Of a DNA stretch of 64,000 bases, positions 7,731 to 15,780 are shown in pieces. The stretch's first letter is position 1. Every line of letters begins with the position of its first letter. The position numbers and the translations under genes were made by a program. Source of the DNA: Acidobacteriota bacterium (GTDB lineage: Bacteria > Acidobacteriota > Terriglobia > Acidiferrales > UBA7541); contig JABCZN010000017.1 of assembly GCA_013289665.1 (NCBI GenBank), positions 1 to 64,000 of the forward strand, read 5' to 3'. The notes below the pieces were generated by a model. It was not told where the DNA came from, did not search any database, and saw nothing but the letters and a program-made list of their open reading frames with translations.

Positions 7731-9113
7731 TCACGATTCCTCAGTTGATTCTCTTCGACGAACTTCTGTGATGAGTCGGCCACGGTGAAGTTCGAGCGTG
7801 ACCGCGTCGCCGATCTGGACCTGATTGGCGTCGCGGAGGACGTTCCCGGCGGCGTCGGTTGCAATGGCATAGCCGCGTTCGAGCACTTTCAACGGGCTGC
7901 GCTCCTGCAACTGCAGCGTCAGGCGCTCCCACCGCTCGCGTTTTAGTCGCAGCAGGCGCTCTTCGCGCATGCCAAGTTCCTGTGTGAGGCTCTGGAGGCG
8001 CAACCTCAGAACCCCGATTTTCGCGCGAAAATCAAAAGACGCCACGCGGAGGCGTGCGTCGTTCAGACGCTTGCGCGAATCTTCCAGCCGCGCGCGCAAT
8101 CCCAAAGCCAGCCGGGATGTAAATTCGTCCGCGCGCTGCCGCTGCTGCCGCAGCAGATCCTGCGGGCGGCGGAATCCACTGCGTGCGGCCAGCGCATGCA
8201 CGCGTCGGGAAAGTTCGAGCAAGCGGTAGCGCAACGAGCCTTCAAGCCGCGCGCGAAGATCCATCACAAGTTTGTCGAATTCGCGCCGCGTCTGCACCAC
8301 AAGTTCAGCTGCTGCCGAAGGCGTCGAAGCGCGCATGTCGGCAACAAAATCCGCAATGGTGAAATCGGTTTCGTGGCCCACACCAGAGATCACCGGAATC
8401 GCCGACGCGGCGATGGCACGCGCCACGCTCTCCTCATTGAACGACCACAAATCTTCCAGAGAACCGCCGCCGCGCACCAGCAAAATCACGTCCACGGGCA
8501 ACTTCCTGTTGAAGTATTCAAGCGCCACCACAATTTCCGCCGCCGAGCCCTCGCCCTGCACTCGAACGGGATAAAGCGTCAGATGAACATTGTGGAAGCG
8601 GCGCTTGAGGATGCGCACCACGTCGCGTACCGCCGCGCCCGTCGGCGAAGTAATCAGTCCAATGCGATTCGGCAGCAGTGGCAGCGGCTTTTTCCGCCCC
8701 GCGTCAAAAAGCCCCTCGGCTTCCAGCCGCTTTTTCAGTTGTTCAAACGCAAGCTGCAGCGCCCCGCGTCCCGCCGGCTCAATGGCTTCCACATAAATCT
8801 GATACTCGCCCCGGGCCTCGTAAACGCTGACCGATCCGCGCACGGTCACCTTGAGCCCGTCCTCGGGCAGAAACTTCATCCCGCGCTGCTGCTGCTTGAA
8901 AAGCACGCAACGCACCTGCGCGCGCTCGTCCTTCAAAGTGAAATAATAATGACCGGAGGAAGCCGCGCGGCAGTTCGAAATTTCCCCCTGCACGGTAACA
9001 TCCGTAAAATTCTTCGCCAGCAACTCGCGGATCCGCGCCGTCAGGTCGCTGACGGTGTAAATCCGCCGCTCCGGCTGCAAGTTAAATGTCAACTGTGTTT
9101 TTGATGCGTCCAC
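7731..9113 (-). CDS. xseA: Exodeoxyribonuclease VII large subunit
   Basis: The 460-residue protein has the N-terminal OB-fold (YTVSDLTARIRELL, then EISNCRAASSGHYYFTLKD). The catalytic domain follows with TSPTGAAVRDV, VRGGGSLEDLW and GVGHETDFTIADFVAD, then a long coiled coil and a C-terminal tail (SPLKVLERGYAI). It degrades single-stranded DNA with XseB; no xseB lies next to it. The start is a GTG at 9113. There is no Shine-Dalgarno, but a TAGAGT -10 box ends 6 bases upstream, suggesting a leaderless transcript. Confidence 0.95.
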   Translation of the reverse strand: MDASKTQLTFNLQPERRIYTVSDLTARIRELLAKNFTDVTVQGEISNCRAASSGHYYFTLKDERAQVRCVLFKQQQRGMKFLPEDGLKVTVRGSVSVYEARGEYQIYVEAIEPAGRGALQLAFEQLKKRLEAEGLFDAGRKKPLPLLPNRIGLITSPTGAAVRDVVRILKRRFHNVHLTLYPVRVQGEGSAAEIVVALEYFNRKLPVDVILLVRGGGSLEDLWSFNEESVARAIAASAIPVISGVGHETDFTIADFVADMRASTPSAAAELVVQTRREFDKLVMDLRARLEGSLRYRLLELSRRVHALAARSGFRRPQDLLRQQRQRADEFTSRLALGLRARLEDSRKRLNDARLRVASFDFRAKIGVLRLRLQSLTQELGMREERLLRLKRERWERLTLQLQERSPLKVLERGYAIATDAAGNVLRDANQVQIGDAVTLELHRGRLITEVRRRESTEES

Positions 9114-9119
9114 AACCCT

Positions 9120-9147
9120 ACTCTAGCAGGACTCGGAAGTTGCGCAA
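9120..9147 (-). promoter_or_regulatory. Candidate promoter of xseA (leaderless)
   Basis: TTGCGC (9142-9147) and TAGAGT (9120-9125) are separated by 16 bp on the minus strand. The -10 box ends 6 bases before the GTG start, so transcription would begin at or next to the start codon. Confidence 0.5.
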
Positions 9148-9150
9148 CCG

Positions 9151-9384
9151 TTAGCGCCGGAGGCGCGAGATGAGCCACAGGAGCAGGCTCACCCCCACGC
9201 TGAGCAGGACACTCGTCGTCAGCGGAAAGTAGAACGTCGTGTGCTCGCCTTCCTGAACGATATCGCCGGGGAGGCGGCCCAGGCGGAACGGCACCTTCCC
9301 GCCAAAATAGAAAAAGGCGCCGACGAGCGCGAGGATCCCCGCGAGAAAGAGCAGCGTTTTGCCGAGTTCACGCAGTGGTTCCAT
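9151..9384 (-). CDS. DUF2905 small membrane protein
   Basis: The 77-residue protein has two membrane segments (about 10-28 and 56-73) around the conserved loop GGKVPFRLGRLPGDI. This pattern and size match the DUF2905 family, which has no established function. It lies 16 bp after ndk and before xseA in the same orientation. Confidence 0.85.
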   Translation of the reverse strand: MEPLRELGKTLLFLAGILALVGAFFYFGGKVPFRLGRLPGDIVQEGEHTTFYFPLTTSVLLSVGVSLLLWLISRLRR

Positions 9385-9400
9385 GTCTGCGTCAGCGATA

Positions 9401-9820
9401 TCAGATCAGTTCGAGGCCCGAGAAAAAATATCCAATCTCAAACGCGGCGGTATCCGGCGCGTCCGATCCGTGCGTGCAGTTGTTCCCGATACTGGTGCCA
9501 AGGTCGTGGCGAATCGTTCCCGGCGCTGCCTTTTTAGGGTCGGTGGCGCCCATCGTGTCGCGCCACTTGGCGATGGCGCCGTCAGCTTCCAGCACCATGG
9601 CAAAAATCTTTCCGGAGCTCATGAAATCGGTCAGCTCGCCAAAAAACGGCCGCTCCTTGTGCACGGCGTAAAACCCTCCGGCTTCCTCTTTCGTCAGTCG
9701 CATCGACTTGACCGCCACAATCTTGAATCCCGCCTTCTGAATCCGCGACAGGATTTCCCCCTGCAAGCCGCGGCCAACCGCGTCCGGCTTGATAATTGCA
9801 AATGTCCGTTCAATAGCCAC
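9401..9820 (-). CDS. ndk: Nucleoside diphosphate kinase
   Basis: This 139-residue enzyme transfers the terminal phosphate from ATP to other nucleoside diphosphates. It has the ERTFAIIKPDAV start, the NNCTHGSD active-site segment with phospho-acceptor His117, and family length. The GTG start at 9820 is supported by GAGGAG six bases upstream. It follows sucCD after a hairpin; succinyl-CoA synthetase and Ndk are functionally linked through NTP pools. Confidence 0.97.
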   Translation of the reverse strand: MAIERTFAIIKPDAVGRGLQGEILSRIQKAGFKIVAVKSMRLTKEEAGGFYAVHKERPFFGELTDFMSSGKIFAMVLEADGAIAKWRDTMGATDPKKAAPGTIRHDLGTSIGNNCTHGSDAPDTAAFEIGYFFSGLELI

Positions 9821-9854
9821 AATTCTCTCCTCAACATTGAATTAACAGAATGTA

Positions 9855-9876
9855 GCGCTGGCGTTCATGCCAGCGC
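9855..9876 (-). terminator. Hairpin between sucD and ndk
   Basis: GCGCTGGC (9855-9862) and GCCAGCGC (9869-9876) form a perfect 8-bp stem with a 6-base loop just downstream of the sucD stop codon. On the minus strand it is followed by TACATTCTGTTAATT, a weak U tract. It may terminate or attenuate sucCD transcription before ndk. Confidence 0.5.
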
Positions 9877-9891
9877 GTCTGATGCGAAGAA

Positions 9892-10761
9892 CTATTTCAA
9901 ACCCGCTGCCACAGTGGAGCCCAGGTCCGCGGGCGTTTCCACAGTTTGAATTCCCGCGGCATTCATGGCCGCATACTTATCCTTCGCAGTTCCCTGCCCG
10001 CCACTGATGATCGCGCCCGCGTGTCCCATCCGGCGTCCCGGAGGTGCTGTTTGCCCGGCGATGAAGCCAACCACTGGCTTCTTCACGTGCACCTTGATCC
10101 ATGCCGCCGCGCGCTCCTCGGCATTCCCTCCGATTTCGCCAATCAGGATGATGGCGTGCGTATCGGGGTCGTCATTAAACATCTTGATGCTGTCCAGAAA
10201 CGACGTCCCGATGATCGGGTCGCCACCGATCCCGATGCACGTGGACTGCCCGATGCCAAGCTGCGTCAGCTGGTGCACCGCTTCATAGGTAAGCGTTCCG
10301 CTGCGGCTCACCACCCCGACATGTCCCTGCTTGTGAATGCGCCCGGGCATGATTCCGATCTTGCACTTCCCCGGCGAAATGATGCCCGGGCAGTTCGGGC
10401 CGATCAGCCGCGTCTTTGAGTGGCTGAGCACCTCCGCCACGCGCACCATGTCCAGCGTCGGAATCCCCTCCGTAATGCAAACGACCAGCGGCAATTGCGA
10501 ATCCACGGCTTCCAGAATCGCATCGGCCGAATACGGTGGCGGCACAAAAATCACGGAAGCGTCCGCGCCGGTAGCCTTTATTGCTTCGGCAACGGTGTTA
10601 AACACCGGCCGCTCCAGGTGCTTCGTCCCGCCCTTGCCCGGCGTCACGCCCCCCACAACGTTCGTCCCATACTCGATCATCTGTTGCGCGTGAAAAGTTC
10701 CCTCGCGCCCCGTAAATCCCTGCACCAGCAATCGTGTTTTTTCGTTCACCAGCACGCTCAT
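9892..10761 (-). CDS. sucD: Succinyl-CoA synthetase alpha subunit
   Basis: The 289-residue protein has the CoA-binding Rossmann domain (LLVQGFTGREGTFHA) and GPNCPGIISPG. The ligase domain carries the phospho-histidine His247 in RRMGHAGAI. With SucC it converts succinyl-CoA to succinate with formation of ATP or GTP in the TCA cycle. It overlaps the end of sucC by 4 bp (ATGA), so translation is coupled. Confidence 0.97.
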   Translation of the reverse strand: MSVLVNEKTRLLVQGFTGREGTFHAQQMIEYGTNVVGGVTPGKGGTKHLERPVFNTVAEAIKATGADASVIFVPPPYSADAILEAVDSQLPLVVCITEGIPTLDMVRVAEVLSHSKTRLIGPNCPGIISPGKCKIGIMPGRIHKQGHVGVVSRSGTLTYEAVHQLTQLGIGQSTCIGIGGDPIIGTSFLDSIKMFNDDPDTHAIILIGEIGGNAEERAAAWIKVHVKKPVVGFIAGQTAPPGRRMGHAGAIISGGQGTAKDKYAAMNAAGIQTVETPADLGSTVAAGLK

Positions 10762-11927
10762 CGCGCACCCCCCGCCAGCGCGACGACCTTTTGCGCTCCG
10801 TCCTTCATGCCGTCGGCAATTGTGAAATTCAGCCCGCTCTCCCGCAGAATCTGCTGCCCTCGCTCCACGTTGGTTCCTTCCATCCGCACCACCACCGGAA
10901 TGCTGACGTGCAAATCTTTTGCCGCCGCCACCACGCCGGTGGCCAGCACATCGCAGCGCAAAATCCCCCCAAAAATATTGATGAACACCGCGCGCACTGC
11001 CGGATCGCTCAACAAAATCCGAAACGCGTTCTTCACCTGCTCGGCCGAAGCGCCGCCGCCCACATCCAGAAAATTCGCCGGCGAGCCGCCCGCGTACTTA
11101 ATAATGTCCATCGTGGCCATGGCCAGGCCCGCGCCGTTCACCATGCACGCCACGCTGCCATCCAGCTTGATGTAATTCAGGCCGTATTTCGACGCCTCTA
11201 CTTCGAGCGGATCTTCCTCATCCAGGTCCCGCAGTTCGCGCAAATCCTTGTGCCGGAACAATCCGTTGTCGTCGAAAGTCATCTTCGCGTCGAGCGCAAC
11301 CAGCTTCCCGTCGCCCGTCACCACGCATGGATTAATCTCCAGCATCGAGGCGTCGGTATCAATGAACGCGCGATACAGCGCCTGCAGAAACGGTGTGGCC
11401 ACAGTTGCCAGCTCGCCCGACAACCCCAGGCCGAAAGCAATCTTGCGCGCCTGATAGGGTTGCAGCCCAACCGCCGGATGAATCTGCTCGCGCAGGATCG
11501 CGCCGGGATTGTCCTTGGCCACTTCCTCGATTTCCATCCCACCCGCGGCGCTGGCCATGAACATGGGACGTCCCGTTTCGCGGTCCACCAGCAATCCCAG
11601 ATACAGTTCGCGCTTGATGTCCAATCCTTCTTCAATCAACAGACGGCGCACCACGCGTCCGAGAGGGCCGGTTTGCGGCGTTACCAAAGTCATCCCCAGA
11701 ATGTGCGAAGCGAGTTCCGCTGCTTCATCCGCCGAGCGGGCCAGTTTCACCCCTCCGGCCTTCCCGCGTCCCCCGGCGTGAATCTGCGCTTTCACGACCA
11801 CCACGGGCGACTTCAGCCGCTGCGCCGCTTCCCGCGCCTCTTCCTTGGTGAACGCCACCTCCCCGCGCGGAGTGGTAACGCCGTAACGCGCAAGGATGGC
11901 CTTTGCCTGATATTCGTGGATCTTCAT
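10758..11927 (-). CDS. sucC: Succinyl-CoA synthetase beta subunit
   Basis: The 389-residue protein has an N-terminal ATP-grasp domain (MKIHEYQAKAILARYGV; KAQIHAGGRGKAGGVK) and a C-terminal flavodoxin-like domain with NIFGGILRCD. Length and motifs are typical of SucC. It heads the minus-strand cluster sucC-sucD-ndk-DUF2905-xseA. No clear promoter was found in the 163-bp gap shared with divergent trpD. Confidence 0.97.
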   Translation of the reverse strand: MKIHEYQAKAILARYGVTTPRGEVAFTKEEAREAAQRLKSPVVVVKAQIHAGGRGKAGGVKLARSADEAAELASHILGMTLVTPQTGPLGRVVRRLLIEEGLDIKRELYLGLLVDRETGRPMFMASAAGGMEIEEVAKDNPGAILREQIHPAVGLQPYQARKIAFGLGLSGELATVATPFLQALYRAFIDTDASMLEINPCVVTGDGKLVALDAKMTFDDNGLFRHKDLRELRDLDEEDPLEVEASKYGLNYIKLDGSVACMVNGAGLAMATMDIIKYAGGSPANFLDVGGGASAEQVKNAFRILLSDPAVRAVFINIFGGILRCDVLATGVVAAAKDLHVSIPVVVRMEGTNVERGQQILRESGLNFTIADGMKDGAQKVVALAGGAR

Positions 11928-12090
11928 TTAAGGTTCTGCCTTTTTTGGGCGGCCCCGGCCCAACCGGAACCGACATCTTGTGCGACGATGGGACAGTCGA
12001 CCGATGTTAGAATTTGAGGCTTCGCAAAACAGTTAAGTTTACTTGACTCACGCACCACGAGCAAGGCGACCGAATTCCTGGGCGAATGAG

Positions 12091-13137
12091 ATGAACAGCG
12101 CATCCGACATCTTGATTGAAAAGGCCGAGGCGGGCCGCGCGCTTTCTCGCCTGGAGGCCGAAGCGTTCATGGAAGAGCTTCTCTCCGGGCGGATTGCCAC
12201 GGCGGAGATTGTGCGCATGCTGCTGGCGCTCAACCTGCGCGCGGTGAGCGTTGACGAATTAACCGGATTCGCTAACGTCATGCGGAAGCACGCCGCCCCT
12301 GTCTTTTCGTCGGATGAGCCGCGCCCGACGGGACTCGTCGATACCTGTGGCACGGGCGGCGACGAAACGGGCACCTTTAACATTTCCACGGCCTCGGCGA
12401 TTGTTGCGGCCGCCGCCGGCGCTCGCGTCGCCAAGCATGGCAACCGTTCGGTGAGTTCCCGCAGTGGCTCCGCGGATGTTCTTGAAGCCCTCGGCGTGCG
12501 CATTGATCTACCGCTTATGGTCGCCGGTCGCTCGGTGCGCGAAATTGGGATTGGCTTTCTGTTTGCTCCGGCGGCCCACGCCGCGGCGCGCCATGCCGCG
12601 CCCGCGCGCCAGCAAATCGGAAAGCGTACAATTTTTAATCTCCTGGGCCCACTGACTAATCCGGCCGGCGCCAGAGCGCAGGTGCTGGGCGTTTTCTCCA
12701 CCGATGTGATCGATACCGTTGCTCGAACGCTCGCAGAACTCGGCACATCCCATGCCTTCGTAGTGCATGGCGCCGGCGGCCTGGATGAAATTTCCCTGTC
12801 CGGAGAAACCCAGATCGCCGAAGTCCACAACGGCAGCGTGCGCCGATTCACCGTTGCGCCCGAAGACTTCGGCGTTTCGCGGGCCCCACTTGAAGCCATC
12901 CGCGGCGGTACCCCGCAGGAAAACGCGAAACTCATTCATTCCCTGCTGGATGGCGAACCCGGCTCTCGACTGGACATCGTCATCGCAAACGCCGCCGCCG
13001 CACTGGTCGTGACGGGAATGGCGGAAGATTTTCGCAGCGCCGCCGCGTTGGCCCGCCGAGCGATAGCCTCAGGCGAAGCCCGCGAAAAGCTCGATCAACT
13101 CAAGAGATTTTCGCACCCGTACAGCGCTCCCCTGTAG
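12091..13137 (+). CDS. trpD: Anthranilate phosphoribosyltransferase
   Basis: The enzyme adds phosphoribose from PRPP to anthranilate in tryptophan synthesis. The protein has 348 residues from the ATG at 12091; a frame from 12043 with an upstream TTG start is less likely. It has DTCGTGGDETGTFNIST (PRPP loop), KHGNRSVSSRSGSADVLE and FNLLGPLTNP. It faces the aroDE-trpE-trpG operon tail to tail rather than being part of it. The start codon overlaps no neighbour. Confidence 0.96.
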   Translation: MNSASDILIEKAEAGRALSRLEAEAFMEELLSGRIATAEIVRMLLALNLRAVSVDELTGFANVMRKHAAPVFSSDEPRPTGLVDTCGTGGDETGTFNISTASAIVAAAAGARVAKHGNRSVSSRSGSADVLEALGVRIDLPLMVAGRSVREIGIGFLFAPAAHAAARHAAPARQQIGKRTIFNLLGPLTNPAGARAQVLGVFSTDVIDTVARTLAELGTSHAFVVHGAGGLDEISLSGETQIAEVHNGSVRRFTVAPEDFGVSRAPLEAIRGGTPQENAKLIHSLLDGEPGSRLDIVIANAAAALVVTGMAEDFRSAAALARRAIASGEAREKLDQLKRFSHPYSAPL

Positions 13138-13636
13138 CAACCGCCTTCCGAGGCGGGCGCAGTTTCCGCGTCGGGCGGCCCGACCGGTCGGGGATCCGCA
13201 GCTCTAGTGAATGCCATTCTTCGGATCGGCGGTCCCAATCCGGAGCCCGTAAAGCCTCACGGCTTCGCCGGACTCTCCACGCCACTGTGCGATTCAGTCA
13301 GATCGTGAATTCCCCACGCGGGCAGTCCCGCTCCTGCGCCAGAAACAATGAACCTTCGTTCCCCGGGGATCATCTTCCGATTCCAGGCGGATACGATACG
13401 TCTGGCCCTCCCCGTGAAAACGCGAAATTCCCTGCCATCGGAAAAATCCAAGCTCCCCGGGCGCGTAGTAATCTGAAGAACGTTTGACGCGAACATCATT
13501 ATTTGTGCCTGCGCACTGTGAGCGGTCTCCGGCCGCAGAAATGCGCCCTCCACATGCACGACCAGCGGAGTGATTCGCGCCGACAAAAGGTTGTGCGAGT
13601 TTGTAGGGGCCCCGACCCACTAAGTCCTGCAAATGA
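13138..13636. other. Gap between convergent trpD and trpG
   Basis: This stretch holds a 6-bp hairpin (CCGCCT-TCCG-AGGCGG, 13141-13156) immediately after trpD. A perfect 14-bp palindrome, CCCGACCGGTCGGG, lies at 13179-13192. Neither has a T run. A 109-codon frame (13257-13586, minus) has no recognisable family and changes character along its length, so I do not call it a gene. It may be the remnant of a decayed gene. Confidence 0.4.
13141..13192. terminator. Hairpin and palindrome after trpD
   Basis: Two GC-rich inverted repeats follow the trpD stop codon within 55 bp. They could end transcription from either side, but neither is followed by a U tract. Confidence 0.35.
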
Positions 13637-14200
13637 TTAAAGTGAAAGGAAATTCTTGAGCAACTGCTTGCCCGAATCCGTCAGTACGGACTCCGGGTGA
13701 AACTGCACGCCCATCAGCGGGTAGTCCCGGTGCCGCATCCCCATGATGATGTCGTCGTCGGTTTCCGCGGTGACTTGCAGCTGGGCAGGCAGCGATTTTC
13801 TCTCGACGATCAACGAGTGATAGCGCGTCGCGGTGAACGGATTTGGCAACCCGCGAAACACTCCGCTCCCGTCGTGGCGGATCTGACTGGTCTTCCCGTG
13901 AAACAACTTCGGCGCGCGGATAATCTTTCCGCCGAACGCCGCGCCGATCGCCTGGTGGCCCAGGCAAACGCCCAGAATTGGAATTTTCCCAGCCAGCTTT
14001 TGGACCATCTCCACGGAAATCCCGGCTTCTTGCGGCGTGCATGGCCCCGGCGAAATCACGATCCGCTCCGGTTTGCGCTGCGCAATCTGCTCCACGCTAA
14101 TGCGGTCGTTGCGGTGCACTTCCACCTGGCAGCCAAGTTCGCCCAGATATTGCGCCAGGTTGTAGGTAAACGAATCGTAGTTGTCGAGCAGCAGAATCAC
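13637..14200 (-). CDS. trpG: Anthranilate synthase component II (glutamine amidotransferase)
   Basis: This 187-residue class I amidotransferase supplies ammonia to TrpE. It has LLLDNYDSFTYNL, PGPCTPQEAG, the nucleophile Cys79 in GVCLGHQ, and His168 and Glu170 in VQFHPES. It overlaps trpE by 4 bp. Such proteins often also serve PabB for folate synthesis, and no separate pabA is seen here. Confidence 0.95.
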   Translation of the reverse strand: MILLLDNYDSFTYNLAQYLGELGCQVEVHRNDRISVEQIAQRKPERIVISPGPCTPQEAGISVEMVQKLAGKIPILGVCLGHQAIGAAFGGKIIRAPKLFHGKTSQIRHDGSGVFRGLPNPFTATRYHSLIVERKSLPAQLQVTAETDDDIIMGMRHRDYPLMGVQFHPESVLTDSGKQLLKNFLSL

Positions 14201-15702
14201 GATTGGCCTTTCCCTCTACCGGCCGCGCCATGCGCCGCTTCCAGTGCCCGCAGTAGCGCCTTGGCTTTGTTCACCGATTCGTCAAACTCGCCCTCGGGCG
14301 TGGAGTCCGCAACGATTCCGCCGCCCGCCTGGATGTGCGCCACGCCATTTTTGACTACCATCGTGCGCAACGCAATACACGAATCCAGATTCCCCGCAAA
14401 GTCGAGGTATAGGATCCCTCCGGCGTAGATGCCGCGCCGCGTTTTTTCCAGTTCTTCGATGATTTCCATCGCCCGCACTTTGGGCGCGCCAGAAACGGTG
14501 CCCGCGGGAAAGCACGACATCAGCGCATCAAAACAATCCACATCCTCCCGCAACTTCCCGCGCAAACTGGAGACCAGGTGCATCACGTGCGAGTAGCGCT
14601 CCACGGTCATCAATTTTTCCGGCCGCACGGTTCCGTACTCGCACACGCGCCCCAGATCGTTCCGCCCCAGGTCCACCAGCATGATGTGTTCGGCGCGCTC
14701 TTTTTCGCTGGCCAGCATCTCCCGCTCCAATCGCTGGTCTTCCGCTTCGTCCTTCCCGCGCCACCTTGTTCCGGCAATCGGCCGGTAAAAAACGTCACGG
14801 CCCTGCACCTTCACCAGCATCTCCGGCGAACTTCCCACCACGTACACGTCATTCAATTGCAAATAAAAAAGATAAGGAGAAGGATTTAGCGCCCGCAGCT
14901 CGCGGTAAATCGAAAAGGGATCGGCTTTTGTTTTTGCGGAAAAGCGCTGGCTCAGCACCACCTGGAAAATATCGCCTTCGCGGATGTACTGCTTGGCCTT
15001 CTTCACGATCGCCAGATACTCGCTGCGCTTCACATTGGAGGCCACTTTGAGCGGCCGCGGTTTGCCCCGCGCCGGCTTGCGCGGTTTCTCGCCCGCCGCC
15101 GGCTCCTCCAGCATCTGCCGTGTGCGGCGAATCTCTTTCACCGCCGCATCGTATTTCGAGCGCAGGCTCTTCGGCCCTTCCGTGTAAGCATTGCGCACTA
15201 CCCACAAGCGATGCTGCACGTGATCGAACGCCAGGATTCCGTGATAGAACATCAGCACCGCGTCGAACAATCCGATTTCGTCGCGCAATCGTTTGGGCAA
15301 GCGCTCGATCAGCCGCACCATGTCATAGCTGAAATACCCGATAGCGCCGGCGACCAGTGGCGGCAACCCCGGCAATCGCACCGGACGGAACCGTGCCATG
15401 TGTTCGCGCAAAAAGGTGATCGGATCCCGCTCTTCCCAAATAATGCGCTGGCGGCTTTCCAGAACGCATGCGCCGTTCGAATAGCGGAAAATTTCCTCGG
15501 GATTCGCGCCGGCAAACGTGTAGCGCGCGATTTTCTCTCCGCCCTCCACGCTTTCCAGCAGAAACGAATATCGCGCCCCCTGCGCCACCCTCAGGTACGC
15601 GCTCACCGGCGTCAGCAGGTCCGCCGAAAAAGTGTCGTACACGGGAATCAGGTTCCCGCGTTTTGCAAGCCGCTCAAATTCCTGGAACGAAGGCTGAATC
15701 AT
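14197..15702 (-). CDS. trpE: Anthranilate synthase component I
   Basis: The 501-residue enzyme converts chorismate to anthranilate. The N-terminal domain has LLES (48-51), the tryptophan-binding motif that favours TrpE over PabB. The chorismate-binding domain has the SPEMLVK, GTRWRGKDEAED, LVDLGRNDLGRV and FPAGTVSGAPK blocks. A Lys/Pro-rich insert around 205-220 is unlike most relatives. It has GAGG just before the ATG and is 78 bp downstream of aroDE. Confidence 0.95.
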   Translation of the reverse strand: MIQPSFQEFERLAKRGNLIPVYDTFSADLLTPVSAYLRVAQGARYSFLLESVEGGEKIARYTFAGANPEEIFRYSNGACVLESRQRIIWEERDPITFLREHMARFRPVRLPGLPPLVAGAIGYFSYDMVRLIERLPKRLRDEIGLFDAVLMFYHGILAFDHVQHRLWVVRNAYTEGPKSLRSKYDAAVKEIRRTRQMLEEPAAGEKPRKPARGKPRPLKVASNVKRSEYLAIVKKAKQYIREGDIFQVVLSQRFSAKTKADPFSIYRELRALNPSPYLFYLQLNDVYVVGSSPEMLVKVQGRDVFYRPIAGTRWRGKDEAEDQRLEREMLASEKERAEHIMLVDLGRNDLGRVCEYGTVRPEKLMTVERYSHVMHLVSSLRGKLREDVDCFDALMSCFPAGTVSGAPKVRAMEIIEELEKTRRGIYAGGILYLDFAGNLDSCIALRTMVVKNGVAHIQAGGGIVADSTPEGEFDESVNKAKALLRALEAAHGAAGRGKGQS

Positions 15703-15780
15703 GGCCTCTTTTCAATCCGTTCATTTTGAAATTTTATTTGAAATAGACAGAACGACTGTCGCACATCCGGGGCGGATGGG

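Noticed and set aside
8196..9104. 302-codon frame opposite xseA
   Set aside because: Low-complexity His/Arg-rich translation antisense to a well-supported gene.
10734..12017. 427-codon frame opposite sucC
   Set aside because: Antisense shadow of sucC with no motif or ribosome site.
13257..13586. 109-codon frame between trpD and trpG
   Set aside because: No family, and a neighbouring frame looks equally protein-like; probably decayed or non-coding.
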